Source: Anabaena sp051781005
Lineage (GTDB): Bacteria; Cyanobacteriota; Cyanobacteriia; Cyanobacteriales; Nostocaceae
Direction: 5' to 3'
DNA length: 64,000 nt
NCBI RefSeq assembly: GCF_051781005.1
Contig: NZ_JBPWOA010000026.1
Span: 347,397-411,396, forward strand
Under the pieces are notes generated by a model. The model saw only the letters and a program-made list of their open reading frames with translations, did no database searches and was not told the origin of the DNA. This document shows positions 8,972 through 17,893 of this stretch, piece after piece (positions within the stretch are counted from its first letter, which is position 1; the number at the start of each line of letters is the position of its first letter). The position numbers and the translations under genes were made by a program.

Positions 8972-9781
8972 CTATTCAAAGAGGCACAAAAGCAAAGTTT
9001 TATCATCATCAGTGCGAGAATTTAGTCGTTCCGAATTGAGGAAATCAATAATATAATGATCATCATCTTCTGGATTATTTATTTCTCGCAAATATTCTTC
9101 AAAAGGTTTAAAGAATGGCGGAAAAGGTTGCCAATCACTCAAGCGAATTGCAACTTTTTCTAGTCCATCAGTAGAAGCACAAATAAAATCTTGCTGTCCT
9201 GAAATAACCTTTACCTGCATTTCATCTAGTGCATTAGCTGAAGTGATAAAAGTCGTTTCGTTGAAAAATTCGCCCTTGTCGGGTTCAAATAACAATTGAT
9301 ATTCTGAATCTTGGGAACGCACCACAATAAATCCGTCCCCAATTTGCATAGTTGCGACCCATTCAGGAGTCGCTATGAAAACCAAAAGTGTACAAGCTAA
9401 ATCATTGACAGCGTAATTTTTTGTGTCTGCTTGATTGTGTAATTTGGCAATCACTTGATTGACAATCTTAGCAAAAAAATCTTTAGCTTCTGGTTGAGAA
9501 AGTGGTTGAGAGAACCCTAACTTATGAGGATATTCATTAATATCTGCAAAGCATTTAATAACAGTTTCTACTGCTAATTTAGAACCAATTTGAGAATATT
9601 TAGCACTTCCAGCACCATCAGCAACCGCGCCCACAATCACATCATTAAAAATGCGATAATCTCCGTAGTCTTGACAAGGTATTTTTTGCTCTTGATGACT
9701 CGTTCCCGTTGCAGAACGAACAATTGCTTTCCAACCCACAATAAATAAATCCTCTAAATCTAGCTGGTAATTTGACCCCAT
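8972..9781 (-). CDS. PP2C-type protein phosphatase (triad member)
   Basis: PP2C/SpoIIE-like metal-dependent Ser/Thr phosphatase of 269 residues. Metal-binding and fold motifs are in order: CQDYGD (Asp38), GAVADGAGS (Asp55), ACTLL, QIGDGFIVV, STDGLEK and the C-terminal DDDKTLLL. The opening GWKAIVRSATGTSHQEQKIPCQD matches the phosphatases of TerY-P triads, which begin at the domain without a leader. The start codon lies 22 bases inside the end of the vWA gene, so the two are translationally coupled. It presumably reverses phosphorylation by the kinase encoded downstream; substrates are unknown. Confidence 0.92.
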   Translation of the reverse strand: MGSNYQLDLEDLFIVGWKAIVRSATGTSHQEQKIPCQDYGDYRIFNDVIVGAVADGAGSAKYSQIGSKLAVETVIKCFADINEYPHKLGFSQPLSQPEAKDFFAKIVNQVIAKLHNQADTKNYAVNDLACTLLVFIATPEWVATMQIGDGFIVVRSQDSEYQLLFEPDKGEFFNETTFITSANALDEMQVKVISGQQDFICASTDGLEKVAIRLSDWQPFPPFFKPFEEYLREINNPEDDDHYIIDFLNSERLNSRTDDDKTLLLCLFE

Positions 9782-10416
9782 CCCACCGGCGGTAATGCTA
9801 CAGCTGCCCCTACTTTGCCACTAGAAACCCGTTTCATGGAAGTGGAAAGCCAAACAAATAAAGAGCGAAAATCTAAGCCATTTAGCATCACTGGAGGACG
9901 TTCAGGAGGTGCAATTTCTCTGAGTTTGTTCATATCCGCACCCTGGACACCAACAGTAAAAAACAACATTCGGCGTTGTTCTTCTGCTTCTCTTACTCTT
10001 TGCGCTGCACTTTGCCAATAATCTGTAGGCGCACCATCAGTAATTAAAAATACCCAAGGACGATAGTAGAGTATGCCGTTATCTTTATAAGTCTGTTTAC
10101 GAGTTTCCAACAAATCCAAAGCGTATTCTATTGCTTCACCCATTGGTGTAACACCTTCTGCTTCTAGCTTGGGGGCTGTAAAGTTATCAATAGTCACAAA
10201 ATCTTGCATCAGTCGCACAGGGGCAAAAGTGACAATAGCAACTTCTACACTTAGGGAAGCTTGTGCATCTTTTAAAACATCTTCTTTAAAAGCTGCTAAA
10301 CCTCGATTTAACTCCTGAATAGGTTGCCCTGACATTGAACCAGAAGTATCAAGTAGAAGAATCACAGGACAACGATTTTCTGGGTTTTCCACGAATTCAG
10401 GCAGTCCTATCGGCAT
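9760..10416 (-). CDS. vWA-domain protein (TerY-like)
   Basis: A single von Willebrand factor A domain of 218 residues with an intact MIDAS metal site: DTSGSM (Asp23, Ser25, Ser27), Thr90 in EGVTPMGEA and Asp127 in ITDGAPTD. The start MPIGLPEF and the C-terminal FRSLFVWLSTSMKRVSSG segment are typical of TerY and its relatives. There is no signal peptide, so it acts in the cytoplasm. It is the first gene of the apparent minus-strand operon and overlaps the PP2C gene. TerY-type proteins are linked to tellurium and stress resistance in other bacteria, but no terC, terD or terZ gene is in the window, so tellurite is not implied here. Confidence 0.92.
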   Translation of the reverse strand: MPIGLPEFVENPENRCPVILLLDTSGSMSGQPIQELNRGLAAFKEDVLKDAQASLSVEVAIVTFAPVRLMQDFVTIDNFTAPKLEAEGVTPMGEAIEYALDLLETRKQTYKDNGILYYRPWVFLITDGAPTDYWQSAAQRVREAEEQRRMLFFTVGVQGADMNKLREIAPPERPPVMLNGLDFRSLFVWLSTSMKRVSSGKVGAAVALPPVGWGQITS

Positions 10417-10556
10417 TTTTGATGCTCCTGGTTAATCAAAATGGGACGCAAAATATATAATTTAGATTCTATTTGTTACTACATATTTTAACACGAGTGT
10501 TTGTACGGGATCAATACCCAAAATAGCTTGATAAAAAGGGTTTGACCAAATAATTA

Positions 10557-10718
10557 CTAATTCGTAATTCGTAATTCGTAATTAAAGAGGGTACAAGCCC
10601 CCACTAAATCTTGGATTTAGTGGTCTACAATCAGTGGTAGGTTCAAGCCTCCACTGATTGCAATTACGAATTACGTTGGCGTAGCCTGCCGGAGGCATTA
10701 TTATCAATTACGAATTAT
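10557..10718. repeat. Compound inverted-repeat element upstream of the vWA gene
   Basis: Flanked by TTCGTAATTCGTAATT on the left and CAATTACGAATTA on the right. It holds two perfect hairpins: CCACTAAATC / GATTTAGTGG (10601-10623, loop TTG) and AATCAGTGG / CCACTGATT (10629-10659). A GCGTAGCCTGCCGGAGGC module follows. This accounts for most of the 354-base gap between the vWA and methyltransferase genes; no gene is seen in it. Confidence 0.7.
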
Positions 10719-10770
10719 TTTGACTCTAGTTTAAGGATGGTTAGGGGGGAATGGCTTCGTCACGCAATCC

Positions 10771-11778
10771 TCAATAGCCAAAAAAATTATTTTCTTCAAA
10801 CCGCAATTTTGAACTTTTAATATAGTCTTCATCAATCTCAAAAGCTAACCAATGCCTTTGTAAAGTTTCTGCAACTCGGCCTGTCATATTAGAACCAGCA
10901 AAAGGATCTAAAACAATATCACCCGGTTCTGTACAAAGGTTAATCACAAATTCTGGTAATGCGTGGGGAAATCTTGCTGGATGTGGTTTAATATTTGCTT
11001 CTTTACAGCGTCTTTGATAATAATCGTTGGAAGCAGTATTTGAGGCAGAAATAACATTGACTGAATGTATTAAATCTTCTGAACATATTTCTTGTACAAG
11101 TGTTGGTTGTCCTATTTCTTCCTGATTTGTATTTCCTATACCATCAATAATATTGGGAGGAATAGCACCTCCTCTATCATTGCCAAATTTATTAGAGATA
11201 TCATGCCCTGATGGTCTAATTTTTGGTTGATAACCATTTTTGAGAAGGTTTTTCATCGACTTGCTATAGGGTTTTAAAACTCTTCTATTATTAGCTTTGG
11301 GATGGGGTTCTTTTGACAACCACCATACTGTATTTACTGCATCTTTGACTCGTTCTCTACGAATTGTTACCCACTCTGCTGGGGTGGGGAGTTTGGCTGG
11401 ATTATACCAATATAATTCCTGTGCTAAATAAAATCCTAATCCACCTTTTTCTTTTGATTTACATAGAGAAATAACCAGTTCAAAATGATAAAGAGAACGA
11501 ACTGGCATTCCCTTAATCCAACTACCACCAATATCAATAATTAATGAACCTGTTGGTTTCAAAATCCGGTGGAAGTGTACTGCAAAATCTTGAAACCATT
11601 CAATATATTTGTCCGCATCAACATTACCATATTCTTTTTTTCTCACCAATGCAAAAGGTGGCGATGTGCAAATTAAATCAATGCTTTCATCAGGAATATT
11701 TGCCATTAATTCCAGGCTGTTGCCCAAATAAGCAGCACCCAATTTTGTTGTATAGTAAGGTTGACAATTCAGTTTCAT
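10771..11778 (-). CDS. Solitary DNA methyltransferase, N4-cytosine type
   Basis: Protein of 335 residues with permuted (beta-class) methyltransferase order: catalytic motif TSPPF at residues 38-42 first and the AdoMet-binding motif DPFAGSNMTG near 291 at the C-terminus. The (T/S)SPP(F/Y) form of the catalytic motif is typical of enzymes making N4-methylcytosine in DNA. A Ser/Asn/Gly-rich middle segment (about 190-260) is the likely target-recognition region. No restriction endonuclease gene is adjacent, so this is an orphan, probably housekeeping, methyltransferase. Conserved cyanobacterial orphan m4C enzymes that methylate GGCC are candidates for orthology; the specificity here is a guess. 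Confidence 0.88.
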   Translation of the reverse strand: MKLNCQPYYTTKLGAAYLGNSLELMANIPDESIDLICTSPPFALVRKKEYGNVDADKYIEWFQDFAVHFHRILKPTGSLIIDIGGSWIKGMPVRSLYHFELVISLCKSKEKGGLGFYLAQELYWYNPAKLPTPAEWVTIRRERVKDAVNTVWWLSKEPHPKANNRRVLKPYSKSMKNLLKNGYQPKIRPSGHDISNKFGNDRGGAIPPNIIDGIGNTNQEEIGQPTLVQEICSEDLIHSVNVISASNTASNDYYQRRCKEANIKPHPARFPHALPEFVINLCTEPGDIVLDPFAGSNMTGRVAETLQRHWLAFEIDEDYIKSSKLRFEENNFFGY

Positions 11779-11976
11779 ATCAAATTTTTAATACTATTTT
11801 ATGCTGATTAAACACAATTCAGCTTTCAGTCTTCAAAATAAGTCATTGTAAGTTTTGTTACCTTTGAGTATTAATTCCTGTTTTCCCAGATGCTACATGA
11901 ACATAAAAAGCAATGTTTATGTAAAATTAGGTAAAGTAATGTTTCCACCTAATTTACTAAACACCACCGCTAACCC

Positions 11977-13050
11977 ATGCAACTGCAACTTAGAGAATCT
12001 AAATCTCTCGTAGCTTCCTTACTGTTAATTGCTCCCTTTTTCCTCTGGGGTACGGCAATGGTAGCCATGAAAGGGGTGATACCTCATACAACACCTCTCT
12101 TTATGGCAGGACTAAGGTTATTACCTGCGGGGGTGTTAATTCTGATTGCTGCGGCATTTATGGGTAGACCCCAACCCAAAGGATGGTTAGCATGGCTGTG
12201 GATTGCTATATTTGCCCTTGTTGATGGTACGCTGTTTCAAGGCTTTTTGGCAGAGGGGTTAGTCAGAACCAGTGCGGGGTTAGGTTCTGTAATGATTGAC
12301 TCTCAACCTTTAGCAGTGGCTTTACTCTCCCTGTGGCTATTTAAAGAACATATTGGCGTTTGGGGATGGTTAGGGTTAGGATTGGGAGTTACTGGTATTA
12401 GTTTAATTGGCTTGCCGGAAGAGTGGATTTTTCAGATTCTGGACTCAGGGGTAAAAATTACAACTGACAACTGGCAACAATTGTTTGCTAGTGGTGAGTG
12501 GTTGATGTTATTGGCAGCTTTGTCTATGGCTGTGGGAACCGTGTTGATTCGGTATGTGTGTAAGTATGCTGACCCGATCACGGCTACAGGATGGCATATG
12601 ATTTTAGCAGGGTTGCCGTTGTGGGGAATTTCTGCAACCGTGGAAGTTGAACAGTGGCAAAATCTTGTACCATCTGATTGGTTAGCTTTAAGTTATGCAA
12701 CTATATTTGGGAGTGCGATCGCTTATGGTTTATTTTTCTACTTTGCTCAAAGTGGTAATCTGACTAGTTTAAGTTCTCTCACTTTTCTCACACCTGTTTT
12801 TGCGTTGATATTTGGTCATATTTTCCTCTCAGAAGTTCTCACCACCATTCAATGGTTAGGAGTCTTCATAACTTTAATCAGTATTTATTTAATTAACCAA
12901 CGCGAAACCCTAGCAGGTCAAAATAACAAAGTTACTATCAGTGAAAAAGCCATACCACAGCAGCAACTAGTTTTAGAAGCATCCACTACTAAGAGGTTGA
13001 CCACTCTCACCTCATCTGTAAGAGAATCTGAACCAGAAGCTTCACCCTAA
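11977..13050 (+). CDS. EamA/DMT-family transporter
   Basis: Drug/metabolite transporter superfamily permease of 357 residues with two EamA repeats of five TM helices each (first about residues 14-142, second about 170-305). Helix markers include APFFLWGTAMVAMKG at the start of repeat one, and TFLTPVFALIFGHIFLSE in repeat two. The C-terminal 45 residues are polar and presumably cytoplasmic. The substrate is not predictable from sequence; relatives export amino acids, sugars or metabolites. It is followed 14 bases later by the peptidoglycan-binding/HEAT gene, so the two could be co-transcribed. Confidence 0.88.
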   Translation: MQLQLRESKSLVASLLLIAPFFLWGTAMVAMKGVIPHTTPLFMAGLRLLPAGVLILIAAAFMGRPQPKGWLAWLWIAIFALVDGTLFQGFLAEGLVRTSAGLGSVMIDSQPLAVALLSLWLFKEHIGVWGWLGLGLGVTGISLIGLPEEWIFQILDSGVKITTDNWQQLFASGEWLMLLAALSMAVGTVLIRYVCKYADPITATGWHMILAGLPLWGISATVEVEQWQNLVPSDWLALSYATIFGSAIAYGLFFYFAQSGNLTSLSSLTFLTPVFALIFGHIFLSEVLTTIQWLGVFITLISIYLINQRETLAGQNNKVTISEKAIPQQQLVLEASTTKRLTTLTSSVRESEPEASP

Positions 13051-13064
13051 CAAGTTACTCGGAG

Positions 13065-14243
13065 ATGAGGAATATGCGGGAGATCAAGAAACAGGAAAAT
13101 CAGGTCAGCAGCAAGCAGGAAACACAGGAAAACAAATGTCTCCAGTTCCCCATTCCCCATTTCATCTTGGTTTTTACTTCTTGTTTCTGCTTGGGTTTAT
13201 ACCCAAATCGAGCGATCGCACAACGCCCACCAGAGGCGATCGCAACTACACCTAACTTAGCACCTTTCCAACCAACTATTCTCAATCCAGGGATGACAGG
13301 TTCGGAGGTGCAGGTATTGCAAGTCCAATTGAAGGCATTAGGATACTACAATGACTGGATTGACGGACAGTACGGCCTCAGTACGCAAAATGCAGTAGCT
13401 AAATTTCAGAAAGCAGGAGTACTGAAAAGAAAAGATGGTGTTGCTGATTTAACCACTCAAAGTATTCTGAAAACAGCTTTATTAGGTCAAACTAAATGTA
13501 CAACTGCTCCTGTTTCTGCTCCTATTTCTCAAGTTAATACTACGTCCCCACCCAGCCAGATAAATTTGTTCTGGTGGTCACTACTTGGGTTAGGAATTTT
13601 AGGAAGTGTTGGTGCATTTATCTACTTAATCAAAAAGGTTGATAAAATCCAATATTCAGCAATATCAGAAGATCAAAAACTTCTCAGCCCATCCGTTCAG
13701 GATCATCCTAAATTCTTTTTAAGCCCAGCACAAACACCTGCCGTATCAAGTTCCATAGAATTATTACAACCAAAAACAAGTGCCATTGTTGCTAAACTTA
13801 ATATTTTTGATGAATTGATGAAAGACTTGCGGGTTGATGATCCTAACCAAAGACGTAAGGCTATTTGGAATTTAGGACAACAAGGAGATTCGCGGGCTAT
13901 TAAGCCACTAGTTGAGTTGATGATTGATGCTGATTCTCAACAACATGGTTTAATTTTATCAGCTTTGGCAGAAATTGGTAGTCGCACTCTCAAACCTTTA
14001 AACCGTGCTTTAGTTATATCTCTGCAAAATGAAAGTCCTCAAGTCAGGAAAAATGCTATTCGTGATTTACTCCGTATTTATGACATGATGGGGCAAATGA
14101 GTCAGGTTTTATGCCACGCACTGGAAGATCCAGATCCAGAAGTACAAGCAACAGCACGATATGCTTTTACGAAAATTAACCGTGTGGGTAACATTCCCGA
14201 ATCACAAACTTTCATGGATATGAATACAGAAGAACAAAATTGA
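13065..14243 (+). CDS. Peptidoglycan-binding domain, TM and HEAT-repeat protein
   Basis: Protein of 392 residues with an unusual order. A hydrophobic signal-like segment (FILVFTSCFCLGLY, about residues 32-46) leads to a PG_binding_1 domain (about 73-130: GMTGSEVQVLQVQLKALGYY, YGLSTQNAVAKFQK). A TM helix follows (INLFWWSLLGLGILGSVGAF, about 167-190), then HEAT-like helices (about 255-375: QRRKAIWNLGQQGD, VRKNAIRDLLRIYD, VQATARYAFTKIN). The layout puts the peptidoglycan-binding part outside and the HEAT part inside the cell, so it could tie the wall to a cytoplasmic partner. The start may be the ATG at 13065 or the one at 13074. Function is not established. Confidence 0.82.
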   Translation: MRNMREIKKQENQVSSKQETQENKCLQFPIPHFILVFTSCFCLGLYPNRAIAQRPPEAIATTPNLAPFQPTILNPGMTGSEVQVLQVQLKALGYYNDWIDGQYGLSTQNAVAKFQKAGVLKRKDGVADLTTQSILKTALLGQTKCTTAPVSAPISQVNTTSPPSQINLFWWSLLGLGILGSVGAFIYLIKKVDKIQYSAISEDQKLLSPSVQDHPKFFLSPAQTPAVSSSIELLQPKTSAIVAKLNIFDELMKDLRVDDPNQRRKAIWNLGQQGDSRAIKPLVELMIDADSQQHGLILSALAEIGSRTLKPLNRALVISLQNESPQVRKNAIRDLLRIYDMMGQMSQVLCHALEDPDPEVQATARYAFTKINRVGNIPESQTFMDMNTEEQN

Positions 14244-14293
14244 TTATTGATAATTGGTAATTGGTAAAATTTTTCCCCATCTCCCCCATCTCA

Positions 14294-15214
14294 ATGTCCA
14301 ACATCCAAAAGCACAAATCTGCTATCTTACCTCCACCCCTCAAACCTGGTGATCTATTGCGTGTAATTGCCCCTAGTGGTGCATTGCGAGAATTTGAGGC
14401 TTTTGATAAAAGTGTAGAAATTTGGCGATGTCTTTCGCACGGCTACCGAGTCGAAATCAGCCCTAACATAGATAATAGACATGGTTATCTTGCTGGTACA
14501 GATGCCCACCGTCGTCAACAATTAGCAGCAGCATGGAATGATCCAGAATGTCGTGGTATTATCTGCGCTAGAGGTGGTTTTGGTAGTACCCGCATTTTAG
14601 AAGATTGGAACTGGCAACAAAATATAGCAGATCCCAAATGGTTGATAGGCTTTTCTGATATCACAGCCCTATTGTGGAGCCTCTATAACGCCGGGATTTC
14701 CGGTGTTCATGGTCCCGTCATGACGACCCTCGTCAATGAGCCAGAATGGTCAAGACAGAGGCTATTTGACATAGTAGCAGGTCGTGCGATCGCACCTTTA
14801 AAGGGTAATGGCTGGGGTGGTGGTAAAGTAACAGGTGTGCTACTTCCTGGTAATTTAACAGTTGCTACCCATCTTTTAGGCACACCGCTTTTACCTAACC
14901 TTGATGGTGTGATATTGGCGTTTGAAGATGTGACAGAACCACCCTATCGGATTGATAGGATGTTAACTCAATGGCGATTAAGTGGGGTCTTATCTAAAGT
15001 TCGTGGTATTGCTTTAGGAGGGTTTACCAAGTGTGAAGCACCACCTCATATACCTAGTTTGAGTATAGAGGAAGTTTTGAGGGAACGGTTGGCTGATTTA
15101 GGAATTCCCATTGTTTCCGATTTACCTTTTGGTCATGATAGCCCTAATGCTGCTTTACCTGTGGGAGTAATGGCAACATTAGACGCAGATCAAGGTATAT
15201 TAGAGATACACTGA
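14294..15214 (+). CDS. LD-carboxypeptidase, S66 family (LdcA/MccF-like)
   Basis: Serine peptidase of 306 residues. Family S66 enzymes remove the terminal D-Ala from tetrapeptide stems during murein recycling, or cleave microcin-C-like nucleotide peptides. Visible features are LRVIAPSGAL at the start, the RGGFGSTRIL segment, the nucleophile region GFSDITALL, HGPVM, and the C-terminal FGHDSPNAALPVG containing the catalytic His. The longest frame begins with TTG at 14261, but that lies in low-complexity DNA (repeated TAATTGG). The ATG at 14294, giving MSNIQKHK, is the more natural start. It follows the peptidoglycan-binding gene, which suits a cell-wall role. Confidence 0.88.
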   Translation: MSNIQKHKSAILPPPLKPGDLLRVIAPSGALREFEAFDKSVEIWRCLSHGYRVEISPNIDNRHGYLAGTDAHRRQQLAAAWNDPECRGIICARGGFGSTRILEDWNWQQNIADPKWLIGFSDITALLWSLYNAGISGVHGPVMTTLVNEPEWSRQRLFDIVAGRAIAPLKGNGWGGGKVTGVLLPGNLTVATHLLGTPLLPNLDGVILAFEDVTEPPYRIDRMLTQWRLSGVLSKVRGIALGGFTKCEAPPHIPSLSIEEVLRERLADLGIPIVSDLPFGHDSPNAALPVGVMATLDADQGILEIH

Positions 15215-15219
15215 GATTA

Positions 15220-15960
15220 TCACCATTTACGATAGCAACGAGCCGTAGTATGGTAAGGATGAAAAATTTCCACGAATTCACTCTGCACGATTTTAAAAAA
15301 GGTTTCTATGACTTGTGGATCATCCAAATGAAAAGGATACTCTTGATTAAAGCCTTTAAAGAAATGCCAGTTCAGAATAGTTCTACCTTCCGGTTTCAGG
15401 GCTTGATGGAATAAACGCAATTGCTGACAGGGATCTGGTAAATGTTCTAAAACGTCAAAAGATATAATTGTATCAAAACTATCTTTTAGAGGCATTTCTG
15501 AACAAAAAACTATTTTTTGACTTAGCCCCAACTGTTCGCTTCGATGACGAACAAAATCACGATTTAAAGGATTAATATCACAATATATTACTTGTTCAAC
15601 TTGAGGACAACGAGCAGCACAAATTGTATGAGTCCCAATACCACCACCAAAATCTAACACCCGACCTTTGGCATAATCTACAATCAAAAATAAGGTATTT
15701 TCAATATTTTCAGGGCTTTCTAGATGCCATGCTCCCAACTCAAATAAATAAATCTCTCCAACTTTGTCACGATAAAAATTACTTGCGGCTTCCCAATCAA
15801 AATCTTTGTGGCCTAACTCAGCTAATTTTTCCTTACCTGTAGCTAATTTTTGATCTAGTGTTTCTGAATCTAAATGCAAAAATTCTTGTAAATGCTGCTT
15901 TAAATTAAATGAACTTTGTGAATAATCGCTTAAGAAAGATGGGAGTAGAAATCTATCCAT
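15220..15960 (-). CDS. Class I SAM-dependent methyltransferase
   Basis: Protein of 246 residues with a methyltransferase fold: motif I VLDFGGGIGTHT near residue 102, an acidic end of strand two (YCDIN), and SFDVLEHLPDP as motif IV. An N-terminal helical region of about 90 residues precedes the catalytic core. The pattern resembles methyltransferases acting on small molecules or lipids (Methyltransf_11/23 type). It converges on the S66 peptidase gene with only five bases between. The substrate is unknown. Confidence 0.8.
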   Translation of the reverse strand: MDRFLLPSFLSDYSQSSFNLKQHLQEFLHLDSETLDQKLATGKEKLAELGHKDFDWEAASNFYRDKVGEIYLFELGAWHLESPENIENTLFLIVDYAKGRVLDFGGGIGTHTICAARCPQVEQVIYCDINPLNRDFVRHRSEQLGLSQKIVFCSEMPLKDSFDTIISFDVLEHLPDPCQQLRLFHQALKPEGRTILNWHFFKGFNQEYPFHLDDPQVIETFFKIVQSEFVEIFHPYHTTARCYRKW

Positions 15961-16172
15961 AAAATTGATATCTCAATCATAAGTAAATTGTATTTTTAGA
16001 TGATATCAAAGATCATGCCCATTTTTTTAAATTACATTTAATAACTGTTTGTATTTTTATATAAACCTGTATAATATTCTCATAACATCTAGTCTAGAGT
16101 GAAAAATACTCGTAAATGCCGATAATAAATTAATTATCGCTATTTTTTTCAAAATCTTGAGTTAAAAAAATC

Positions 16173-16814
16173 ATGCAACACAAACTTGAAAATATCGCCA
16201 TCGTGACTAATACAAAAGAAATATTTGAGCATCATTACACAGATAACCTATGGGGCAATGAAGAAAGCGTTTCTGGTCCAGGATCAACAATTGAATATAC
16301 GGAGAATATCCGTAAAGAAATTCCTGAGTTAGTCAATAAATTAGGCATCAAAGTAATTTTGGATGCCCCCTGTGGAGATTTCAACTGGTTCAGAATGATT
16401 TCTTGGAAAAAACCAATTACATACATCGGTGCTGATATTGTAGAATCATTAATAAATGGTAATCAACTACTTTATGGTAGTCAAAATCACAACTTTACCT
16501 ATTTAGATATAACTCAGGAAGCTCTACCAAAGGCTGATATGTGGCTTTGCCGGGACTGCCTTTTTCACTTATCTAATAATGACATTTTATCAGTGATTGA
16601 GAACTTTTTAAGAAGTGACATTAAATACTTACTCACATCCACTCATTCTAACTCCGAGAATGAAGATATCCCAACTGGATCATTTCGTCTGCTGAATTTA
16701 CAGAAAGAGCCATTTAACTTTGCTCCACCCATCGCATTCATAGAAGACTGGATAGAAGGTTATCCTATCAGACATCTAGCTTTATGGGAACGGGAAAGTA
16801 TCAGAGTATCCTAA
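16173..16814 (+). CDS. SAM-dependent methyltransferase-like protein
   Basis: Protein of 213 residues. The motif ILDAPCGDFNWF near residue 61 corresponds to AdoMet-binding motif I, followed by YIGADIVESLI (motif II) and ADMWLCRDCLFHLSN (motif IV region). The family appears near polysaccharide and glycosyltransferase genes in cyanobacteria and other bacteria. Here a GT2 gene begins about 120 bases downstream on the same strand, which suggests work on a glycan or sugar. It is only distantly similar to the methyltransferase at 15220-15960 and is not a tandem copy. Confidence 0.72.
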   Translation: MQHKLENIAIVTNTKEIFEHHYTDNLWGNEESVSGPGSTIEYTENIRKEIPELVNKLGIKVILDAPCGDFNWFRMISWKKPITYIGADIVESLINGNQLLYGSQNHNFTYLDITQEALPKADMWLCRDCLFHLSNNDILSVIENFLRSDIKYLLTSTHSNSENEDIPTGSFRLLNLQKEPFNFAPPIAFIEDWIEGYPIRHLALWERESIRVS

Positions 16815-16934
16815 AGATTTCCCTGCCGGCTAACAGGTTTTAATCAAAATATCCTTTTTACACTCGTAGCGGCATTGAAAAATAAGGTTAATTTACCAGA
16901 GTAACTTTTTTTGAAACTGTAATTACAATAATTT

Positions 16935-17603
16935 ATGATTATGAACAGTGTAATGTTTGAACCGATTCCAGAAATCTCAATCATCCTACCTACCTACAAC
17001 AGGGCAAAATACTTAAATAAGTGTATTGATAGTATTATTCATCAAACTTTTCAGAATTGGGAATTAATTGTAGTTGATGATGGCAGCCAAGACAATACTT
17101 TTGATATTGTCAATTTGTATGTTCAAGAATTTAATTGTATTCGTTATTTTAAGCATAAAAATAGAAAGCCTGGTTATGCAAGAAATGCGGGCATTCAAGC
17201 ATCATTTGGAGAATACATAACATTCATTGATAGCGATGACTCATATTTAGAAAGTCATCTAGAATCGAGAATCAAATATATGAAATCTCATCCAGAGTTG
17301 GATTTAATAGAAGGAGGATTCGCTACCGAAGGAGAAATTTGGGTTGTTGATTATTTTCAACGCGATAAAACTATTAATCTGAAAGAATGTGTTGTAGGAC
17401 CAACCTTTTTTGGCAAAAGGAGTGTATTTTTTGAATTGCAAGGATTTAATGATATTCCTTACGTAGAAGATACAGAGTTTTGGTGTAGAGCAGAAAAAAT
17501 ATTTAAAACAGAAAAACTTACTGAACCAGAAACTTATCTTTACACAAGAGCAGAAAGTAGTGTTACTAAAAGTTTTTTAGAAGAAATGTCCTCATCTAAC
17601 TAA
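16935..17603 (+). CDS. Family 2 glycosyltransferase
   Basis: GT-A fold glycosyltransferase of 222 residues. It opens with EISIILPTYNRAKYL, continues with ELIVVDDGSQD and the metal-binding IDSDD motif near residue 98, and has the acceptor-side EDTEFWCRAE (ED box) near 177. It is cytoplasmic, with no membrane helix. It is short for the family but all core elements are present. The neighbours (methyltransferase before, GT4 after) suggest a small surface-glycan locus; donor and acceptor sugars are unknown. Confidence 0.88.
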   Translation: MIMNSVMFEPIPEISIILPTYNRAKYLNKCIDSIIHQTFQNWELIVVDDGSQDNTFDIVNLYVQEFNCIRYFKHKNRKPGYARNAGIQASFGEYITFIDSDDSYLESHLESRIKYMKSHPELDLIEGGFATEGEIWVVDYFQRDKTINLKECVVGPTFFGKRSVFFELQGFNDIPYVEDTEFWCRAEKIFKTEKLTEPETYLYTRAESSVTKSFLEEMSSSN

Positions 17604-17676
17604 ATTTTTGGTAATTATGTTCAGTTCAAAATTATTTCTCATTTTCTATACAGGGTCGGCTTCCTGAGATATTTTT

Positions 17677-17838
17677 GGGGACTTCCAAAGAGCCAAAAGT
17701 ATTCAATTAATTCTTGTGGGTTAGACCGAAAAACCTGGACGGGCTAGACTTGTACTGAGCTTGTCGTTAGCGTAGCGTGGCGTTAGCCATAGTAAGCCCA
17801 TCCCACAAGATTGGATAATTTATTTCCTGGAAGTCCCT
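17677..17838. repeat. Family B MITE-like element, copy 1
   Basis: Ends GGGACTTCC (17678-17686) and GGAAGTCCC (17829-17837). Inside are CTTGTACTGAGCTTGTCG, a GCGTTAGCCATA module, and a CCACAAGATTGGATAATTTA right arm that matches, inverted, the left arm of the copy at 23279-23426. It occupies most of the gap between the GT2 and GT4 genes. Confidence 0.75.
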
Positions 17839-17893
17839 TGGCTAAATTTCACATATTTAGGTAATGAAGAACTTATAATTTTTACATTCAAGT

